NCBI GenBank assembly: GCA_015698045.1
Contig: BLAL01000218.1
Span: 620,001-684,000 of the forward strand
Length of the DNA: 64,000 nucleotides
Direction: 5' to 3'
Origin: Rhizophagus clarus
Lineage: Eukaryota > Glomeromycota > Glomeromycetes > Glomerales > Glomeraceae
Each line of letters starts with the position of its first letter. Position 1 is the first letter of the stretch. The translations under genes and the position numbers were made by a program. This document shows positions 28,398 to 40,838 of this stretch, in pieces. The notes under the pieces were generated by a model that worked only from the letters and a program-made list of their open reading frames with translations, made no database searches and was not told where the DNA came from.

Positions 28398-31300
28398 ATG
28401 AAAAAAGGGGGAAGAAAACACATTGCTGCTAATATCATAGATGAATATAATAATGCTAGTTCATCGACCTCTGAACAAACATCTACTGAATTTACGATCA
28501 GAAAATCAAGAGAGAAGGTTCTGTGCTTTTGCAGCCATTGTAATAGGAAAATGATCGATCCACGTACGAAGGAGGAATATGAGCAAACAAATGAGCAAAT
28601 GACTTTTTTGGAACCATTAAATCGCAATAAGGCTCCAATGTCTCAAGAGTTAGTAGAACTGATTGATTCGACAATATTGTTAGCAGAACCACAAGATACG
28701 ACAATTTCTATTGATACACATTCTGATAATAATACGTATAAGGAACAGAAATATATATTTCTCCCACGCAAAAAAAGGGCAAAACCAGGCACATTTTGTC
28801 GTATCACTGAAGTTGAGCTAGTCGCTGAAGATTCCTCTTATAATGTGCCAGCTGAATATGACATGGATGATATCTACACTAGTGAATCTTCGACACAAGA
28901 AGATTCTCCTAATGATGAAGATAACGATTTTTCAGATAATTTTGAGAATTACTCTCATCCTATGTTTGACATATCGGATATTTCAGACACACCAGATATT
29001 TCAGAATTACCAACAGATGAATTAATTAAAGGGATTTTGATATGGATTATGAAGCTCAGGTCGAGTCATAACATACCAAATACCGCAATTGAAGAATTAA
29101 TACAATTTATTAAAATAATATTGAAAGTATGTAAAAATATCAATTACGAATCATTCCCAAATTCATTGTACATGCTAAGAAAAAAGTTAGGACTTTTCGA
29201 TCGATTTACGCAGTTTGCAGCCTGCCAAAAATGCCACAAATTATACAAAAAAGAGGAGATAATATCAAAAGATAATAATACTGTTATGAAATGCAGTTAT
29301 GTCGAATTTCCAAATTTGGCTACAAAGAGATTAAAACAATGTCATACTCCTTTAGGAAAGAAAATTTCTTTAAATAATAGTATATCAATTGTTTCTGAAT
29401 TAATTTATCCAGTCTCGAGTATACAACAGCAGCTTTCTAGTATATTCAAGCGGCCAGGATTTGAAGAATTACTGCGGCATTGGACACGTCGTTCAATAAT
29501 TAACAATGTTCTATCAGATATTTATGATGGCCAAATATAGAAAAATCTTAAGGAATCGTCTGAACAAGGGACAAATAACTTTTTCTGATCAGACAAGACT
29601 GATGCTCATCAAGGATTAATGATGAATTTGGATTGGTTCCAGCCTTACGAAGGAATGATTTACAGTATAGGTGTAATATACGCAGTAATATGCAATCTAC
29701 CTTGGGATGTTTGATTTAAGCCTGAAAATGTGCTTATACTCGATATATTACTAGGGTCCAATGAGGTTAAATTGCATAAAGTTAATCATTATCTTTCGCC
29801 AATAATAACAGAATTAGAGTCACTTTGGGAAGGCGTGAATCTTAATCGCACTAATGAATGTCCGAATGGCAAAGATATTTGAGCTGCATTATTAATTGTT
29901 TCGTGCGATATTCCTGGAGCTTGAAAATTATGTGAGCATATCTCTGCCCTCGCATCATGTTATTGATGCGAAAAAAGGGCCAATAATCGCAATTTTGGTG
30001 GCATGGCAGATATAAGCGACTGGTTTATCATGAAAGATCCAGTAGAGCATTATCAAAAGGCTTTGGAATGACGACGATGCAAATCTAACGCAGAAAGAGA
30101 GAGATTCGTCAAGGTAAATGGCATAAGGTGGTCTGAAATATTAAGACTCTCGTATTTTGATCCAATTCGGTTTGTTATTATAAATCTGATGTACTGCCTT
30201 TTTCTAGGAATCGCAAAATGGATAACAAAACGAATATGGATCGATGAAAATATATTAACAGAAAAAGCTCTTCAATCAATTTAAAAGAAAATGAGCGAAT
30301 TTAAGTTACCATCAGATTTGGGACAAATTCCTGGTAAAATCCATTGCGGTGAAGGTTTTTCTAACTTTACCGCTGACTAATGGTGCAACTTTTTCCTAAT
30401 ATACGCCACTGTTGTGTTATGGAATCATCTTCTGAATAAAGATCGCAAAATTCTTACGTATTTCGTAAGAGTTTGTACGATTTTGGTTAAACAAATTGTA
30501 GAGATTAATGATATGAAAGAAGCCCATGAACTTTTAGTAAAGATAATTAAATTGATCAAAGAGCATTATGGCGAAGGAAAAATAACGCCAACCTCCACCT
30601 ATCATTACATATATGTGAGTGCTCTTATGATTACGGATTCCTGTATTCATTCTGGTGCTTTAGCTTTGAACGAATGAATGGCGTATTAAGTAATTCAAAT
30701 TTAAATTCATTTGCTGTGTCGATTTTTCGAATTATATTATTCTATTAAGCAAAGATTAATAATAAAATATTTATTAGGATCATTGCCTAATAGTCACCGC
30801 CAAATTAAACCTGAACTAATGCGTCGATTAATAACTGAAACACAAATAAACGATATTATCAGCTCAAGTTCAGAAATAATTGGCATCGAATTACTCAATA
30901 AACAACCTTTTGTTGGTTCTCTTTCCGAATTTCCAACAAATGAAATGTATCAATTTTTGATGAATTCCAGAAATATATTGGAATCACCAATTACTGGTTG
31001 CGAGGAATTTCTGGGTATATTTTTAGCATCGCGATCTGAAGATATTCATCTTGATGAACAAATCTACGATTTACTTATTGAATATTATAAGGATACATAC
31101 GTAGATTCTATATTCAGAAAACTGTTCACGAAAAATTTACCCAATTCGATGATTGTTATCAACAAAGCAAATCGATATGGAAGATGTCAAATCGGTGCAG
31201 AAATTTTTGGATCTGCTGCTGTAATACGACATATTAAGAGCTCATTTGTCTTAACTAAATTTATTAATTGTGATGGGAATAGCATCGATACTTACCCAGG

Positions 31301-31612
31301 TCAAATCCAATTTTTTTCGAACATAGCGTTCATTTATCCTCCCATAATTTGACACACAAATTGGCTTACATCAAATGGTACAAACTGGCAAATTTGACAT
31401 CCCAATTCCATTTCAGTATTGATGATGATGTCAAAACTTGTAACGTCGAATTATGGGAAGATAGTTTCTATTTGAGCAGTAGAGACAATATAATCCCAAT
31501 ACACAACATTTTAGGTCAGTTTATACCTGTAAAATACAAAAAATCAGATCGATCTAATGCCAGAGAATATTTAGCCGTTATTCCTATAAATAGAAAGTTC
31601 CATTTGCGTTAA
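28398..31612 (+). pseudogene. CACTA tnp2-type transposase, decayed
   Basis: The first 380 codons are clean: a zinc-like VLCFCSHCNRKM, an acidic middle, FAACQKCHKLYKKEEII (a second Cys pair) and SSIFKRPGFEELLRHWTRR. The tnp2 core follows in broken frames: MNLDWFQPYEG and IYAVICNLPWDV near 29,640-29,710, ILDILLGSNEVKLHKVNHYL, and LIVSCDIPGA near 29,910. The C-terminal part reads CRFFELYYSIKQRLIIKYLL, then NLTHKLAYIKWYKL (the HxLAYVxWY motif) and ends KFHLR. There are at least eight stops or frame shifts between 29,540 and 31,350. The family cuts at CACTA ends with 3-base duplications, as seen. Confidence 0.85.
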
Positions 31613-31950
31613 TTTAATATAACATTTATACTAGTCCGAATTGTTTAAACATTTTTTAACAAATATTGTATCATTGTTTTTTATTATACTTAATAATATT
31701 AATATAGTAAATATATTATAACTATTATTTAATATAGAAAAGTGAATACAATTCGGCCATTATTTGTGTGAGGCTGAACATAGTTTAATTTTTATTATAC
31801 GCAATTTGACCATTATTCGGTTGGATTGAATCAGAGTTGAATATAGATTGAATTGCATATCATTACTAATTTAGGGCAATTTTTTTAAAAATTGGCCGAA
31901 TCTAGGCCAGATTTTTTGGAGGCTGAATATTCCTTTTTCGACTAGTGAAT

Positions 31951-32964
31951 GGTGTTATTTCATTGATTTTATCTAGTAGTTTGAATATATTAAAAATGTC
32001 ATCTATTGTGTAATGCTTTGGTACGTTGATGATTTTGATTATGTGTCTTTCTAGTTCTTCTAGTTCTGCATTAATAATAGTGGTTAGTTCAGTTGGTTCG
32101 TATTTCCAGAAGGTTGCTGGGAAGTTGCTTAATATGATACCATGGATTGCGTCTCTTGTGACTTTGCTGTAGAAACTTACAATTACTATTTCTATACCAT
32201 TATTTTTAGTAATTATTGATTTGGCAAATTTGTAATTTTCTGTCGTTGCAAATTTATCTCTGATACATGTGTGAATTTGTTTGTTTGTGTAGGACTTGAA
32301 AAATTTTTTTAACGTAAAGGCTCTAAATTCTTCTGATAGGTTCCTTTCATTGTTGTTAATATTGATAATTTCTATTTCAGTCGTAGTATGTATTTCATTC
32401 TGTTCTTTGTTTTTTCCTTTAGTGGGAATATCTGTGTCAATATTTTCTAATTCATTACTTATTTCAGTTAGGGGATCGACTGAAAAATTTTTTTCTTTGT
32501 TGTTATTCACTATTGTTTGTAAGTCATGTGATTGATGATCTACATTTATAGTCGTAGCATAGATTGACTTGTTGAGACCAATTTTTTGTTTTGATGGAAT
32601 TAATGGCTTTATCGTTATTATTAGTGGTGTTTGTTTGATTTTTTTCCTCTATGATTAGGATTTCAGGTTCTGGTTGTATTTGTTTGGCTATTGGAACTTT
32701 GTTGGTGGAAAATTTTGAAACTTCTTCCATGTTATCATCATTTAGCGATGCAGAAGAATGTCTTTGTCTTTTCACTTGCGTTTGTGGTAAGATTTCTCTT
32801 ACTATTTCTTCTGCAGTTGGGCCCTCTGGGAGTCCATAAGTGTTCTGAGTAATGGAGAATTCTAGTTCTGCAGCTTTTATAGCTGTTGTCTTGTTATTAG
32901 TTTATTTTTTGATTGTAGCATTACTTGATGTTGAGCTGCTTCTTAATTTTCTATTTGAAGACAT
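31951..32964 (-). pseudogene. LINE ORF1, N-terminal third
   Basis: I chose ATG 32,964 (MSSNRKLRSSSTSSNATIKK). The readings TYGLPEGPTAEEIVREILPQ, KRQRHSSASLNDDNMEEVSK, LSEEFRAFTLKKFFKSYTNK and ILSNFPATFWKYEPTELTTI show continued coding with a stop near 32,905 and a frame change near 32,570. The sequence ends at the CACTA site within NEITP and is resumed at 24,823. The upstream 36 bases contain a short run before the presumed 5' untranslated region. Confidence 0.65.
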
Positions 32965-33000
32965 GTTTTTTGTTTCTATTTATTGTTGTTAACTTTATCC

Positions 33001-34915
33001 CAGTGATTTATCTATGAATAAAGGTTTTTATTTCTATTTTTGTTTTATTTATTGTCTTATTTTTGCTTAAAATTTCTTTACAAAATTTGTGGTTTTAATG
33101 ATCAGTGGGAAAAGTTTTTTTGATTGTCTCTAATTTTAAAGGTTTAAAAAAAAAACAAACATTTCGCATCATATTTATTTTGACGATCAGATCACGTGTT
33201 TAATATACAATTTTAAGATGCATAAATCCGGCCAAATTATAATTCTGGCCAGAACTAATTCTGTAACTTAATAAAAGTTTGGACTTTTTTTTAGTTACGA
33301 AGCACTACAAAAATTGTACCAATAGGTCCAGAAGATACCTATTTATAAATAAATATGCAGTTGAATTTTGTTTAAACTTACTACATAAATCACTTAGGAA
33401 AATATATTCATAATGATGGTTAAAAGTGGTCTATTTGCCCCAAAAAGTGGTCAAATATTGGATGGTAGGATTACTCAAAAATTGAATGCTTTCTGTATCT
33501 TAAATACAAATTTTATACCCTAAAATTTTTATTGCACAAAAATTGAACATTTTCTATATCTTAAGTTTAAGTTTATTTTCAATTGTACAAAAATTGCACA
33601 CTTTTAACACACTATAAATAACTGCATGGTCATTTTTATCCAAAAAATTGCAATAATTGAATGATTTTCACACAGAATTGAACAAATATTGCACGAATAT
33701 TGGATGATCTTTTTTCATAGGGAGTGATAATTTTTATTTATTAATATGTTATTTTGTAATTTCAATCTTATTGATACTGATATAATCTCATATATTTTTT
33801 TAAAGATAAAAAGAAAACTGGCGATGGAAACTCCTCATATTAACTAATTGTATTAATTAACATATAATTATGTGATAAAGATATTAAGGAAATAGGATTA
33901 TCTGAAAATGGGATTATTTTTTTTATATATATTGTGTATATATATATATATTAGTGGAAACCTGTTGAGTATTTTTTAGATTTTGATTTTTGATTTTTTT
34001 TTTTTTTAAGTAATTCTGATATAATTAGCTTAGGTTAGCCATATGCACTTTAACGTAAAATAAAAAAAATTATTAATGAATTTTAGTTTGTATAAGTTCA
34101 ATATAATAAATTATTAGTATTTAATACATGAAATTGAATATATATTATATACAGTACATACTGTATATACAGTATATTTATCAAAAGTTTTTAACGCGTT
34201 GTAAAATTGTAAAGATTGGGCCTTTAAGCAAAACTTTATATAATAATATAAACAAAGTATTTAATTTCGTGTATATTACATGGACAACTTAATTATTAAC
34301 TAAATACGAATGTAATGTATTTTAAACCATTATATAATTTCATCAGTCAATTGAGGTAAATATCATGTACTGTATTCTTTCTCCTAGATGTGTAAATAGA
34401 TAGATATTAAATTTCATTATTAGTTACTAAAAGATTTAATATTAATAAATATTCATATTTTAAAACAAATAAGAGTTTAATTGGTACTTTTAAATACTTT
34501 TTATTTTATAATCATAAAATTATGTTGTATTTTATTTCGGATGGAAGTATTTCATAGTTAAATGAATGGAAAACTTATATTAATTTTCTTTCTTTTATGA
34601 TTATCCTTGGATAACTTGCAAGTAAAAGCATTTTAAATTTTAAGTATTCCATCTTTATTAAATTACTTAAAACTTTAAAGGATCTAAGAAAGTAAAAAAA
34701 AATTCCATGCGATTATAATATTTTACAATAACAATAATAAGAAGATTTGTTTTTTTTTATATTTATGATTTAAAGATATTTGTAAAAAGTTAAAAACTTA
34801 AAGCTAAAATTGATATTATGACTAAACAAAATTTTATTAAAGAGAGCGACATCGGCGAATTTGGTTCATAAAAAGCATCGGCCAAACAAGATATTCGGTC
34901 AAGAAAGTCAAAGTG
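33001..34915. other. AT-rich intergenic DNA with short repeats, no gene seen
   Basis: 33,235-33,256 holds a small inverted repeat, GGCCAAATTATAATT...CTGGCC. 33,470-33,720 has several ACAAAAATTGAA-type repeats. 33,935-33,960 and 34,140-34,175 are TA-rich palindromes (ACAGTACATACTGTATATAC). No coding evidence. Confidence 0.5.
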
Positions 34916-35170
34916 TCATCGAAAAAAACATCCTTTTTGTGATTCTAATTGAGATACAATTTTGTAAACTTTGTGATCATCTTGCCAACATTTTGATAAA
35001 GTTGTAGATATTCCGAAGGTGTATTCGCAACTCTCCTTAAGAAAGTTTATTCTAAACCGAATACTCGTTGAATATATAGAAAAAGAGTTGACAATTCCCA
35101 TAAAAGAACACCTAAACTATAATAACTTCTACCGCTCGTTGAGTATCATCGTCACTACATCATTATTAAT
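34916..35170 (-). pseudogene. Kinase relic (C-lobe of a TKL-type kinase)
   Basis: Different minus-strand frames give YYSLGVLLWELSTLFLY (the helix F block, usually SDIYSLGVLLWEI), then TPSEYLQLYQ, then KCWQDDHKVYKIVSQLESQ, the end of the C-lobe in the large Rhizophagus kinase families (the CWxxDPxxRPxxxEVYxxLSQL pattern). Frames shift at least twice within about 200 bases and the catalytic loop is absent. It is more distant from the four intact kinases than they are from each other. Confidence 0.7.
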
Positions 35171-35399
35171 CAAGACGTTACACATGCTTAATAATTAAAT
35201 AAAAATAATATTTGAATAATTTTTCTTACTAAATTCCATGGAATATTTTTTTCGGAATGTAAATACATTAATACTTAATCTGTCATCGCCGTAATTCATT
35301 TTCAAATAATCCTCAGATTTCCTTTGTTCGTAACCAAGTAATGTAAAGTAATTGCCATTTGAAGTTAGTAAGTAATGATTAGGTGATATAAAATTGAGC

Positions 35400-36810
35400 A
35401 AAAATATGTTATATTATAATTCTTGACGATCTCTCGTCAACCCTTTTACAAAAAGTTTCACTATTTTGTAAAATTTTTTTTAAATATTTAATAATTTTTC
35501 CTTAAAAAATAAATAAAATTTATTATTCATACTTTGGTAATAAATTCTATAAAGACTTATTCAGTAATTTAATTCTTTAATATGATCGATTATCCTAATT
35601 GCTTTTGTTTTAAAATTCAATATATTCTTTTGTCAATTTTTTCTAAATCGTTAAATTCATTAAAATCAAAAACCAAAAATTTCATCATGAAAAATGATAA
35701 TTGGTAACGAAAATTTTAATGTAAATATAAATTAATAAGTGATATTAAAAACTAAACTGAAAAAATTTTCTTTTTGGATTATATAAAAAAAAAAGGACCG
35801 ATATCGAAGCTCTATTCAGTTCCCAACCTTGTACAGTACATGGGGCTTTCAATCTAATCAAAAAAGAATATAATATTTTTTTATTATTTATTACTTTAAC
35901 CATAATTAATAAAAACAAACCTACACTAACACGGAATAGATCGGGCGCAGATGGTGCAGATGAAACATTACCGTTACACGCAAATTTTTTAATTATATGC
36001 TTGGATTATTTAAATATTACGTATCATGTATTTTAAATCTAAACAAAATTCCTTTAGACGAAAACTCTACGTCATATCATGATTATACTACCAGTATACC
36101 AAAGAAATCGATTTAAATATTTAGTTTCTTTACTATATTTTTAGCGTTTTTGTTATAATATTTGTACTATACATATGCAGTTTATAATTACTCGATAACC
36201 GCGCCGACGTATTAATATAAATTATGTATATATATATTTTTTTTGTTTGATCGACGTTTGACGCCTCGTTCAATAGCATACAAGTATACTAACTTAATTT
36301 GGGTCATTATAGAGGAAAAAATTTTTAGGATTGCTATAAGACAAACACGAATGTAAAATATAACCATAGCATAAACTTTCGATATTTAGTATATTCCTTA
36401 TGCATGATCTTTAAACTAAAATGTTTCATATCATTCATTTAAGGAATTATAAAGGTAAACTTTTATACTTCAGAACTTATATAAAATTTAATTTCTTTTA
36501 CTGATTCCTTTATTAACATAAGATACGAATTATTATTTATAGCTATAATAAACTTCTAATAATAAAGAATGAATAAGAATGGTGTAATGTGCACAAATTA
36601 TAGTTTAATTGGTTTAATGGAAAAAAAAAAATATTTTTTTTCCATTGTTATAAGTTTATTATTAGGCTTTCTTACAAAATATTCTTTCGTAGAATTCTCG
36701 AATATGCATGATGCCGATCATTTTTATTTTATTTGTAACAGAATTTAGTACTTCGCGAATATATTATTTTTTTTTTTTTTTTCCAAAAATTAATATTATA
36801 TATAATTATT
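35400..36810. other. AT-rich intergenic DNA, no gene seen
   Basis: This stretch lies upstream of the first kinase gene. A short GC-richer patch at 35,795-35,840 and one at 36,195-36,275 have no recognisable feature. A 35,195-35,401 minus-strand frame is unsupported. Confidence 0.5.
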
Positions 36811-38091
36811 ATGAAACAAGCAACAAAAATAACATCAACATATAACGTACTTAATGAATTTAAAAGGTGTAATGGATGTAATCGAAAAAGGAAATATTTA
36901 AATGAATTTCAAATTTGTAAATCATGTTACAAACCGATGACGGCGTTTATACCATGCGGAAATAAAGTTGTTGATGATTTTATAAAGTATACTCTAACTA
37001 ATCGTAATGAAATGGCTGGGAAAATGGAATTTGTTCTTTATGATAGATTTAAAGATATAGAATTTATTGCTGAAGGTGGATTTAGTAAAGTATATAAGGC
37101 CACTTGGATTGATGGACCAATTTCTTATTGGAATCATAAGAAACGAAAATATGATGGTTATGGTGAAACGAAGGTTGCACTTAAGAAACTTCATAATTCT
37201 AGAAACATAAGTTCAAGAGATTTAAATGAGGTACAGTATTTTTCATTATAGAATTTAATATTTTTAATATATAATAATAAATAACATTTCTACCAATTTT
37301 AATTTTAGCTCAAGATATTTTATAATTTTACATTATCAATAAAAAGTTATGATCCATATGATATTGATGGTTATTATCCATACATTAATAAATGTTACGG
37401 AATTACTCAAGATCCTATTACTAAAGATTTTGCGATAATCATTAAATATTATGAATCAGGCGATCTAGCTCATTATTTAACCGAGGATTTCTTTAATCAT
37501 AGTTGGATAAATAAGTTAAATATATTGAATAACATTATTGTTGGGCTTAAAAATTTACATAATGCAAATATACTTCACAGGGATATTCATAGTGGAAATA
37601 TTTTACTTGAAGAAAATTTTGCGATTATAAGTGATTTGGCGGCGGCAAAAATCGCAAGTAAATCATTAAATGATAAAGCATATTTTCTTATTCCATATGT
37701 TGCACCAGAGGTTTTTCGAGGACAAGAATTTACTAAAGCTTCAGATATATATAGTTTTAGTATGATTATGTGGGAATTGATGACGGGAAGAAAACCATTT
37801 TGGGATCGAAGTCATGATGTAGAACTTATTATTGGAATATGTGATGGTTTTCGACCACCGATTGTTACAAATGCGCCCGAAGGTTATGTTGAATTAATGC
37901 AAGAATGTTGGCATCACTATTCAGAGAAAAGACCAACAGCTACTGATATAGAGTCAAAAATTAAAAATATTTTACTTATAGAATCTGATAATTGTCATGA
38001 TAATAATCCAACTAAAATTGTGGAGTCACCTGATATTGGACCTATAACAGTCAATAATTCAGGTTATTCACATGAATATATAACAGATTAA
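36811..38091 (+). CDS. TKL-type protein kinase 1 (possible pseudokinase)
   Basis: Exons 36,811-37,230 and 37,309-38,091 (intron GTACAG...TTTTAG, phase 0) give 400 residues. The N-terminus has a zinc-ribbon-like pair, CNGCNRKRK and CKSCYKP. The glycine loop is AEGGFSKVYKATW, VALKKL carries the lysine, and the intron follows LNE. The catalytic loop HRDIHSGN is complete, but the usual DLG/DFG is DLA (ISDLAAAKIAS). [27 protein letters not shown] and ECWHHYSEKRPTATDIE complete the C-lobe. Such kinases are hugely expanded in these fungi; substrates are unknown. It forms a tandem pair with the next gene. The C-terminus is shorter than in kinases 3 and 4. Confidence 0.85.
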
Positions 38092-39524
38092 TAGTGTCCA
38101 CAAATCTACAGAAATTGGTAAATAATTAATTTTTATATTCATTTTAAATGATCAATATCTTTTTTAAAGAAATATATAGTTTTAGTATATTTATTTAAAC
38201 CAATCATATCAAATTGACGAAAGATCTTTTAATGGTAATTTATTATTACTACGTTATTTTGTAATTTAATTTTTTATTAGGTTTGATAATCTCGTATATT
38301 TTTTAAAAGATAAAAGTGGGTATTTCTAATGTGATTAAAATTTAATTATTATAGATAAAGTTTATATTAAAAAAATTACATTATCTGATGTGGATAGTAA
38401 TTATCTTTTATTTATACATTATATATTTTAGATTTAAACAAAAATTTTTATATTTCTTAGACGCATGATTTTAAATTCTACCTTTAAATTCTAACGAAAG
38501 CACATATTATGAATTTACGTTATTATACTACTAAAGAAATTGATTTTATTATTTAAAAATTATATGTTTAGTTTTTTACTACATAGACTTGTATTTTTTT
38601 ATTTTATTTATAGAATGTTTTACGTTGTTATAATAAATGGTTGTGTTTCTTTAGAATTAGCTGCTCGATTAAATGCAGAGATAATCGACACCAACGTATT
38701 TGAGCGTCAACAGTTATTAATTGTCTTTAGATCTAAAAATTCATGGCATCAGAATTAAGCATGAAATTACCAAATCATTTCATATTTTGATTACGAACTC
38801 CACGGCGTTATTCGATCAGATATGAATTCGAGAAAATGTTTTATGAAAATATCATGTATAATTAAAATACTAAAATATAAAAAAAAAAAAGAAATATTTA
38901 TTGAATATCACAACGATCTACAGTATGTTAATTTATTGGTAAGATCGAACTATGACAAAATAATTCCCAGAACTTTTCGAAAATATGGAAAGAAATGAAA
39001 TACTTTTAAAATTAGCATTAATAAAATTCAGGTCGATAAAATATTTGTAAAAATTAGACAATAAGGCAGGTGATTCTTTACTTGTATACTGCAAAGATAT
39101 GGTATACTATAATCGTATTTCAATATATATTATCTCGGTGCAACAATATTTCTATTTAATAAATACAAATATGCACCTCACTGTATGCCATTATGGAGTA
39201 ACTAATGATGTGAATATTTTTTTTTGTTTGAATTAATAATACAGTAGCCGTAAAAAATGAATGATCTGCAATATATGGTTTTTTATAAGCTTTTTTTAAG
39301 GCGGTTTGTGAGGGTTGTGATCTCCAGATACTTAAGCGTCACCGCGACTTTTTGAGTGGTCTGATGTCTATTTGTCACTTGGGTAGTGCAAAAGACCCAC
39401 GAGTATGCATTGTGACATCACTTTTCGTTTTTGTATAAATATGATGTGTAGTGTCAGCTATGTTAAATTTTTTTTTTTCTTAATCTTTCCTGCATTTTGC
39501 GAATATACTACATATAATATTAGC
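38092..39524. other. Intergenic between kinases 1 and 2, no gene seen
   Basis: AT-rich sequence. A GC-richer patch at 39,300-39,410 precedes the next gene and could be part of its promoter. The 72-codon frame at 38,540 is unsupported. Confidence 0.5.
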
Positions 39525-40838
39525 ATGAAACATAAAACAAAAAATAAGCCAAAAACAACATCAATATATAACGTACTTAATAAGATTAAGAGATGTAACG
39601 GATGTAATCGAAAAAGAAAATTAAATGAATCACAAATTTGTAAATCATGTTACAAACCGATGACAGCGTTTAAACCAAGCGGAAATAAAATTGTTGATGA
39701 TTTTATAAAGTATACTCTAACTAATCGTAATGAAATGATTAGTAAAATGGAATTTGTTCCTTATGATAGATTTAAAAATATAGAACTTATTGTCGGAGGA
39801 GTATTTGATAAAATTTATAAGGCCACATGGATTGATGGACCAATTTCTTATTGGAATCATAAAAAACAGAAATATGATACCTATGGTGAAATGAAGGTAG
39901 CACTTAAGGAACTTCATAATTCAAAGTATATTAGCTCTGAAGGTTTAAATGAGGTACTGTATTCTTTGATTATTTGAAAATTTTTTAATATAATATCATA
40001 ATATGAATAACATTTCTTATTTTAATTTTAGCTTAAGATGTATTATAAATTCACACTGTCAATGGCTAGTTATGATCCATATGATAATGACGGTTATTAC
40101 CCATATATTAGTAAATATTATGGAATCACTTTAGATCCTACTACTCAAAATTTTGCGATAATCATTAAATATTATGAATTAGGCGATTTAACAAATCATT
40201 TATCTTTTACCGAGGAATTTTTTAATCGTAGTTGGTTGGATAAATTAAATATGCTGAATAACATTATACTCGGGCTTAAAAATTTACATAATGCAAATAT
40301 ACTTCATGGGGATATTCACAGCGGAAATATTTTACTTGAAAAAAATTTTGCGATTATAGGTGATTTAACGGCGGCAAAAATCTCGAATGAAACCTTAGAT
40401 TCTGATAGTGACGAGATTTTTGGAGTAATTCCTTATATGAGTCCAGAGGTTTTTCTAGGACAAAAATTTGTCAAAGCTTCAGATATATATAGTTTTAGTA
40501 TGATTATGTGGGAATTAATGACAGGAAGAAGACCATTTTGGGATCGAAATCATGATGCAGATCTTGTAATTGAAATATGTAATGGACTTCGTCCTCCGAT
40601 CGTTACAAATGCGCCTGAAGGTTATATTGAATTGATGAAAGAATGTTGGCATAATGATCCAAACGAAAGACCAACAGTTACTAACATAGAATCAAAAATT
40701 AAAAATATTTTGCTTATAGAATCTGATAATTATCATGACAATAATCCAACTAAAATTATAAGGTCACCAGATATTGGACCTATAACAATAAATAGTAGTC
40801 CTTTGAGATCAATGATTGATTTTGTGGAATCTACGTGA
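39525..40838 (+). CDS. TKL-type protein kinase 2 (likely pseudokinase)
   Basis: Exons 39,525-39,953 and 40,032-40,838 (phase 0) give 411 residues. I chose ATG 39,525 by analogy with kinase 1 (MKHKTKNKPKTTSIYNVLNK) over an upstream in-frame ATG at 39,405 whose extra residues are hydrophobic and unlike the family. CNGCNRKRK...CKSCYKP is present. The glycine loop is altered (VGGVFDKIYKATW), the lysine is in VALKEL, the catalytic loop is HGDIHSGN (Arg to Gly) and DLG is DLT (IGDLTAAKIS). The C-lobe is normal: YMSPEVFLGQKFVKASDIYS, GRRPFWDRNHDADL, ECWHNDPNERPTV. It is a close tandem relative of kinase 1. Three changed catalytic positions argue against full activity. Confidence 0.85.

Larger units (their letters stand above)
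24827..31947. mobile_element. CACTA/EnSpm DNA transposon inserted in the LINE
   Basis: The ends are CACTAGTCGAAAAAGG on the left (24,827) and its complement ending CGACTAGTG at 31,947, flanked by AAT duplications (24,824-24,826 and 31,948-31,950). Subterminal regions hold repeated TTGACC, GGCCGA and CAGCCT motifs. Inside are a tnp2-type transposase (+) and a multi-exon second protein (-) transcribed divergently from a repeat-rich centre. The 3-base duplication, CACTA terminus and tnp2 motifs agree. Both genes are decayed. Confidence 0.92.
15570..33000 (-). mobile_element. RNase H-bearing LINE (non-LTR retrotransposon), split by two DNA transposons
   Basis: Reading down the minus strand: ORF1 start at 32,964, CACTA insertion, rest of ORF1 with a CCHC-like knuckle, ORF2 endonuclease, Harbinger insertion, rest of ORF2 with reverse transcriptase and RNase H, then a GC-richer 3' end (about 15,590-15,720). 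Removing the 7,121-base and 2,893-base insertions leaves about 7.4 kb, a full-length LINE size. The 3' end carries an ATACCATGGATAAATACCAT tail instead of a clear poly(A). Several stops and frame changes show it is inactive. The clade (I/Tad1-like group, because of the RNase H) is inferred from domain order. The 5' limit is uncertain. Confidence 0.8.

Noticed and set aside
24827-31947. Extending the CACTA element left to GAATGGTGTT (10-base duplication)
   Set aside because: GAATGGTGTT near 24,757 resembles the right flank by chance. The CACTA termini with AAT duplications fit the family better and keep the LINE reading.
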